Of a DNA stretch of 8,284 nucleotides, positions 5,915 through 8,284 are shown in pieces. The notes beneath the pieces were generated by a model. It worked only from the letters and a program-made list of their open reading frames with translations. It searched no databases and was not told where the DNA came from. The stretch comes from Verrucomicrobiales bacterium (GTDB lineage: Bacteria > Verrucomicrobiota > Verrucomicrobiia > Limisphaerales > F1-80-MAGS106), in assembly GCA_947487925.1 (NCBI GenBank), contig CANLCA010000103.1, positions 1 to 8,284 on the forward strand. Direction: 5' to 3'. The translations under genes and the position numbers were made by a program. How positions within the stretch are numbered: position 1 is the first letter of the stretch; every line of letters begins with the position of its first letter.

Positions 5915-7303
5915 TCAGGGCGAGTCAACTTCGTGGCCTAGTTCCCGCAGTCGCTGGAGTTTATAAAGCAGCGCCCGGCGGCTCAGACCGAGAGCCTTGG
6001 CCGTTTCCGTTCGATTGAAGCCGTGCTTGCGCAAGGCTTGACAGATCGCCAGCCGTTCCATTTCCTCGAGACGCTCAGGATCCGTCGCGGAATTTTCCAC
6101 CTCTGCGGTGGGACGCACCCCCGCTTCGCGCACCTTGTTCGGCAGGTGCTCCGCCAAAATCATCTCGCCCCGGAACAATAACGCCGCACGCTCCATCGCG
6201 TTGCGCAATTCCCGCACATTGCCGGGCCAAGGATAAACTTCGAGGCACTCCGTGACGCCCGCGGAAAACCGCGCCCGCCCTTTCGTAAACTCGCCGATAA
6301 AATGCCTCGCCAGAGGCAGGATGTCCTCGGGTCGTTCTCGCAGGGGTGGAATGTTCAGCTCCACGACATTCAGTCGGTAAAAAAGATCTTCACGAAACCG
6401 TCCGCTCTTGACCTCCTGCTCTAGATTCCGGTTAGTCGCGGCGAGAAGTCGCGCATTCACGTGGATCTCGGCGTTCGAACCGACTCGCTGAAACCGGCCG
6501 TCTTGGGTCACACGCAACAACTTCGCCTGCAGTTGAGGCGACATCTCGGAGATTTCATCCAGAAAAATCGTGCCTCCATGCGCGAGTTCAAACCGCCCGA
6601 TGCGCTGGGCCACAGCCCCTGTGAATGCCCCTTTCTGGTGTCCGAACAACTCGCTCTCGAGCAGATTCTCTGGGATGGCGGCGCAGTTCACTTTCACGAG
6701 CAGACCTGAGGATCGCGGGCTCCATCCGTGCAAGACGTCCGCCAAAACTTCCTTGCCCACACCGCTTTCTCCGGTGATCAAGATCCGGCTGTCCGAGGCC
6801 GCGACCAGCGATGCGTCCCTAAACACAGCCTGGCTCAGTGGGCTCTCGGCGACCACGCCGGGGGGAAGCTGACGGTTCTCGAACAAGCTCAGAACGGTGC
6901 CGTGCGACAGTCCCATTGCCTGCCGAACGGAAACCACCAGCTCATCGAGATCGATTGGCTTTGTGAGGTAATTCAAGGCCCCGTCCCTCATGGCGCCCAC
7001 CGCTTCACGGATATCTGCGTAGGCCGTCACGAGCAGGACCGGGAGGATCGATCGCTCCTTTCTAGCCCGTTTGAACGTCTCCAAACCCGAGATGCCGGGC
7101 ATCCGGACATCTGAAATCATCATCGACACGTCCTCGCGCCGCAGGACTTCCAGGGCTTCCTCACCACTGGATGCGGTCACGGTGGCAAAACCCTGGCTTC
7201 GAAGGAAAGAGTCCAGCAAGCTCCTTTGCCCAGGGTCGTCGTCCACGATGAGGATCCTCCCCGGCGGGGCGGTCTCTTTAGAACTGAGCAAAACTGACGA
7301 CAT
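5915..7303 (-). CDS. NtrC-family sigma-54-dependent response regulator
   Basis: A 462-residue three-domain activator. ATG at 7303 is chosen because the receiver domain starts 15 residues later. The same frame is open upstream to 7591, but that stretch overlaps the kinase gene and reads as unstructured out-of-frame sequence. Receiver domain (about 16-130): acidic pair Asp21/Asp22, phosphorylation site Asp65 in SDVRMPG, Thr93 and Lys115. AAA+ domain (about 150-385): Walker A GESGVGKE (178-185), intact GAFTGA sigma-54 contact loop (225-230), Walker B TIFLDE (245-250), FREDLFYRLNV with putative arginine fingers (303-313), and WPGNVREL (359-366). C-terminal Fis-type helix-turn-helix at about 413-455 with NRTETAKALGLSRRALLYKL. 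When phosphorylated by its kinase it should bind enhancer-like sites and drive open-complex formation by sigma-54 polymerase. It follows the kinase gene after 19 bases, so they form an operon. All key residues are present and it looks functional. The target genes are unknown. Confidence 0.95.
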   Translation of the reverse strand: MSSVLLSSKETAPPGRILIVDDDPGQRSLLDSFLRSQGFATVTASSGEEALEVLRREDVSMMISDVRMPGISGLETFKRARKERSILPVLLVTAYADIREAVGAMRDGALNYLTKPIDLDELVVSVRQAMGLSHGTVLSLFENRQLPPGVVAESPLSQAVFRDASLVAASDSRILITGESGVGKEVLADVLHGWSPRSSGLLVKVNCAAIPENLLESELFGHQKGAFTGAVAQRIGRFELAHGGTIFLDEISEMSPQLQAKLLRVTQDGRFQRVGSNAEIHVNARLLAATNRNLEQEVKSGRFREDLFYRLNVVELNIPPLRERPEDILPLARHFIGEFTKGRARFSAGVTECLEVYPWPGNVRELRNAMERAALLFRGEMILAEHLPNKVREAGVRPTAEVENSATDPERLEEMERLAICQALRKHGFNRTETAKALGLSRRALLYKLQRLRELGHEVDSP

Positions 7304-7322
7304 CCCTGGCAGAATATCGGAT

Positions 7323-8284
7323 CTAGGCCTCGCGAGATAGCATGATGTGACTGAGCTTGAAAAGAGCGCCACGAGGTTCGTTGGCCAGGCACTGGATGTC
7401 CCAGCCGTGCGCCAGCACCATTTGTTTGACAACGGCCAACCCCAGCCCCGTCCCTTTTTGCGTGGTGGTGAAGTATGGCTTGAAGATCTCGGCCCGATGC
7501 TCCTCTGGAACGCCAGGGCCGTTGTCCCGTATCTCCACACAAACACTGGAATCCCCGGTTCTGAACGCAGTGATCGAGACCTCTCCACCACGCTCCACCG
7601 CCTGGATGGCGTTCAACAACAGATTGAACAGAGTTTGTCGCAACAACTGCTCGTCAGCCTCCACCTTGAAGTTCCCACAGGTGCTGTCCAGCCGAACCAG
7701 CTTTTCCTCAATATCGCACTCCAAGGCCCGTGTCAGATCCGCGACCACCGCCTCAAGATGGACGGGCGCGCGTCGCACCTCGCGGGGTTTCGAATAATTG
7801 ATGAACTCGTTCAACTGAGCGGTCACGCGATCGACTTCACTGGTAATTTCACTCGATTTCCTTCGGATTTCATTCGTTGAATCAGACTGTTTCGCGATGA
7901 TCTGGGCGAGCCCTCGAATGATGTTCAACGGGTTCCTGGTCTCATGGGCCAACCCCGCCGCCGCGATGTTCATCTCCCGCAGATGAGTGTTCATCTCGCT
8001 CGCTCGCAGCAGTCGAATCTGCAACTCGGATGAACTGGCTACTGAACGCCACGCGAGGCCAAACCCGCACGCCGCCGCCGCCCCAAATCCGCTCGTGAGA
8101 AGCCGCAACCACAAGTCACGAGCAGCCGCCTCCTGATAGGAATTGTTTGAGAGCACGACGACAAAGCTATGAATGCCTTGTTTCTGGATGAGCGAGGCAA
8201 ACTCCGTCTCGCTCATCCAGGGTGGACGCCGAAACCAGGATCGCCCCGAGGGATCACGGCGGTCTCCACCCCCCCCCCCCGGAC
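7323..8284 (-). CDS. Sensor histidine kinase, partner of the response regulator; 5' partial
   Basis: The stop is at 7323-7325. The frame is still open at the right window edge, and the codons upstream of ATG 8216 read sensibly (a PSGRSWFRRPPW segment leading into MSETEF), so the true start probably lies beyond the window. Numbering from ATG 8216: the end of an extracytoplasmic sensor region (1-34), a transmembrane segment at about 37-57, a short linker, then the dimerisation domain with phospho-acceptor His91 in LAHETRNPLNII. The ATPase domain follows, with N box FNLLLNAIQAV (197-207, Asn202), G1 box DNGPGVP (231-237), F box FKPYFTT (245-251) and G2 box KGTGLGLAV (254-262). This is an NtrB/ZraS-like membrane kinase. 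It would autophosphorylate on His91 and pass the phosphate to Asp65 of the regulator encoded just downstream. The signal is unknown because most of the sensor domain is missing. Confidence 0.92.
   Translation of the reverse strand, partial: PGGGGGDRRDPSGRSWFRRPPWMSETEFASLIQKQGIHSFVVVLSNNSYQEAAARDLWLRLLTSGFGAAAACGFGLAWRSVASSSELQIRLLRASEMNTHLREMNIAAAGLAHETRNPLNIIRGLAQIIAKQSDSTNEIRRKSSEITSEVDRVTAQLNEFINYSKPREVRRAPVHLEAVVADLTRALECDIEEKLVRLDSTCGNFKVEADEQLLRQTLFNLLLNAIQAVERGGEVSITAFRTGDSSVCVEIRDNGPGVPEEHRAEIFKPYFTTTQKGTGLGLAVVKQMVLAHGWDIQCLANEPRGALFKLSHIMLSREA
8269..8280. repeat. Run of 12 C (12 G on the coding strand) at the window edge
   Basis: Twelve consecutive C lie 4 bases from the window end, inside the open frame of the kinase (a Gly tract on the minus strand). 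A homopolymer this long in GC-rich coding DNA is unusual. It may be a sequencing or assembly problem at a contig end, or a slippage site. If the run length is wrong, the upstream reading frame given here would also be wrong. Confidence 0.75.

Noticed and set aside
7304..7591. Upstream extension of the response regulator to an earlier start
   Set aside because: The extra 96 codons lie inside the kinase gene in another frame and read as low-information sequence; ATG 7303 directly precedes the receiver domain and follows the kinase stop by 19 bases.

Overview
The window looks like a piece of a Verrucomicrobiota (or less likely Planctomycetota) chromosome. This is inferred from protein character, not from any search. 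The clues are a PQQ-type sugar dehydrogenase of the CCHxGG type, a secreted parallel beta-helix protein with the GSDxNPGT opening, genes with no clear Shine-Dalgarno sequences, a fairly GC-rich composition and long intergenic spaces. No tRNA, rRNA, CRISPR array, transposase or integrase was seen.

Layout: (1) 3-1472, plus strand: the 3' part of a PQQ-dependent glucose/sorbosone dehydrogenase-like gene whose start lies outside the window. (2) 1473-1811: a gene-free stretch rich in short inverted and direct repeats. (3) 1812-3953, plus: a secreted right-handed beta-helix protein resembling GH141-type polysaccharide-active proteins. (4) 3954-4238: a gene-free stretch with two competing short hairpins. 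(5) 4239-5678, plus: an atypical aldehyde dehydrogenase-fold protein that keeps the catalytic Cys, Asn and Lys but has His where the general-base Glu is expected. (6) 5679-5914: a convergent intergenic space. (7) 5915-7303, minus: an NtrC-family sigma-54 response regulator. (8) 7323-8284, minus: the C-terminal part of its partner histidine kinase, cut by the right window edge just beyond a run of 12 C.

Function: the left half suggests oxidative or extracellular carbohydrate use, with a periplasmic PQQ sugar dehydrogenase, a secreted beta-helix carbohydrate enzyme and a cytoplasmic aldehyde-oxidising or CoA-acylating enzyme. The spacers (339 and 285 bases) argue that these three genes are separate transcription units rather than a tight operon. 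The right half is a kinase-regulator operon, kinase first with a 19-base gap, that acts through sigma-54 RNA polymerase. No convincing -24/-12 promoter was found in the intergenic regions, so a regulatory link between the two halves is unproven.

I found no clearly new multi-gene system. The best candidates for a second look are the aldehyde dehydrogenase with the altered active site and the structured intergenic segments.
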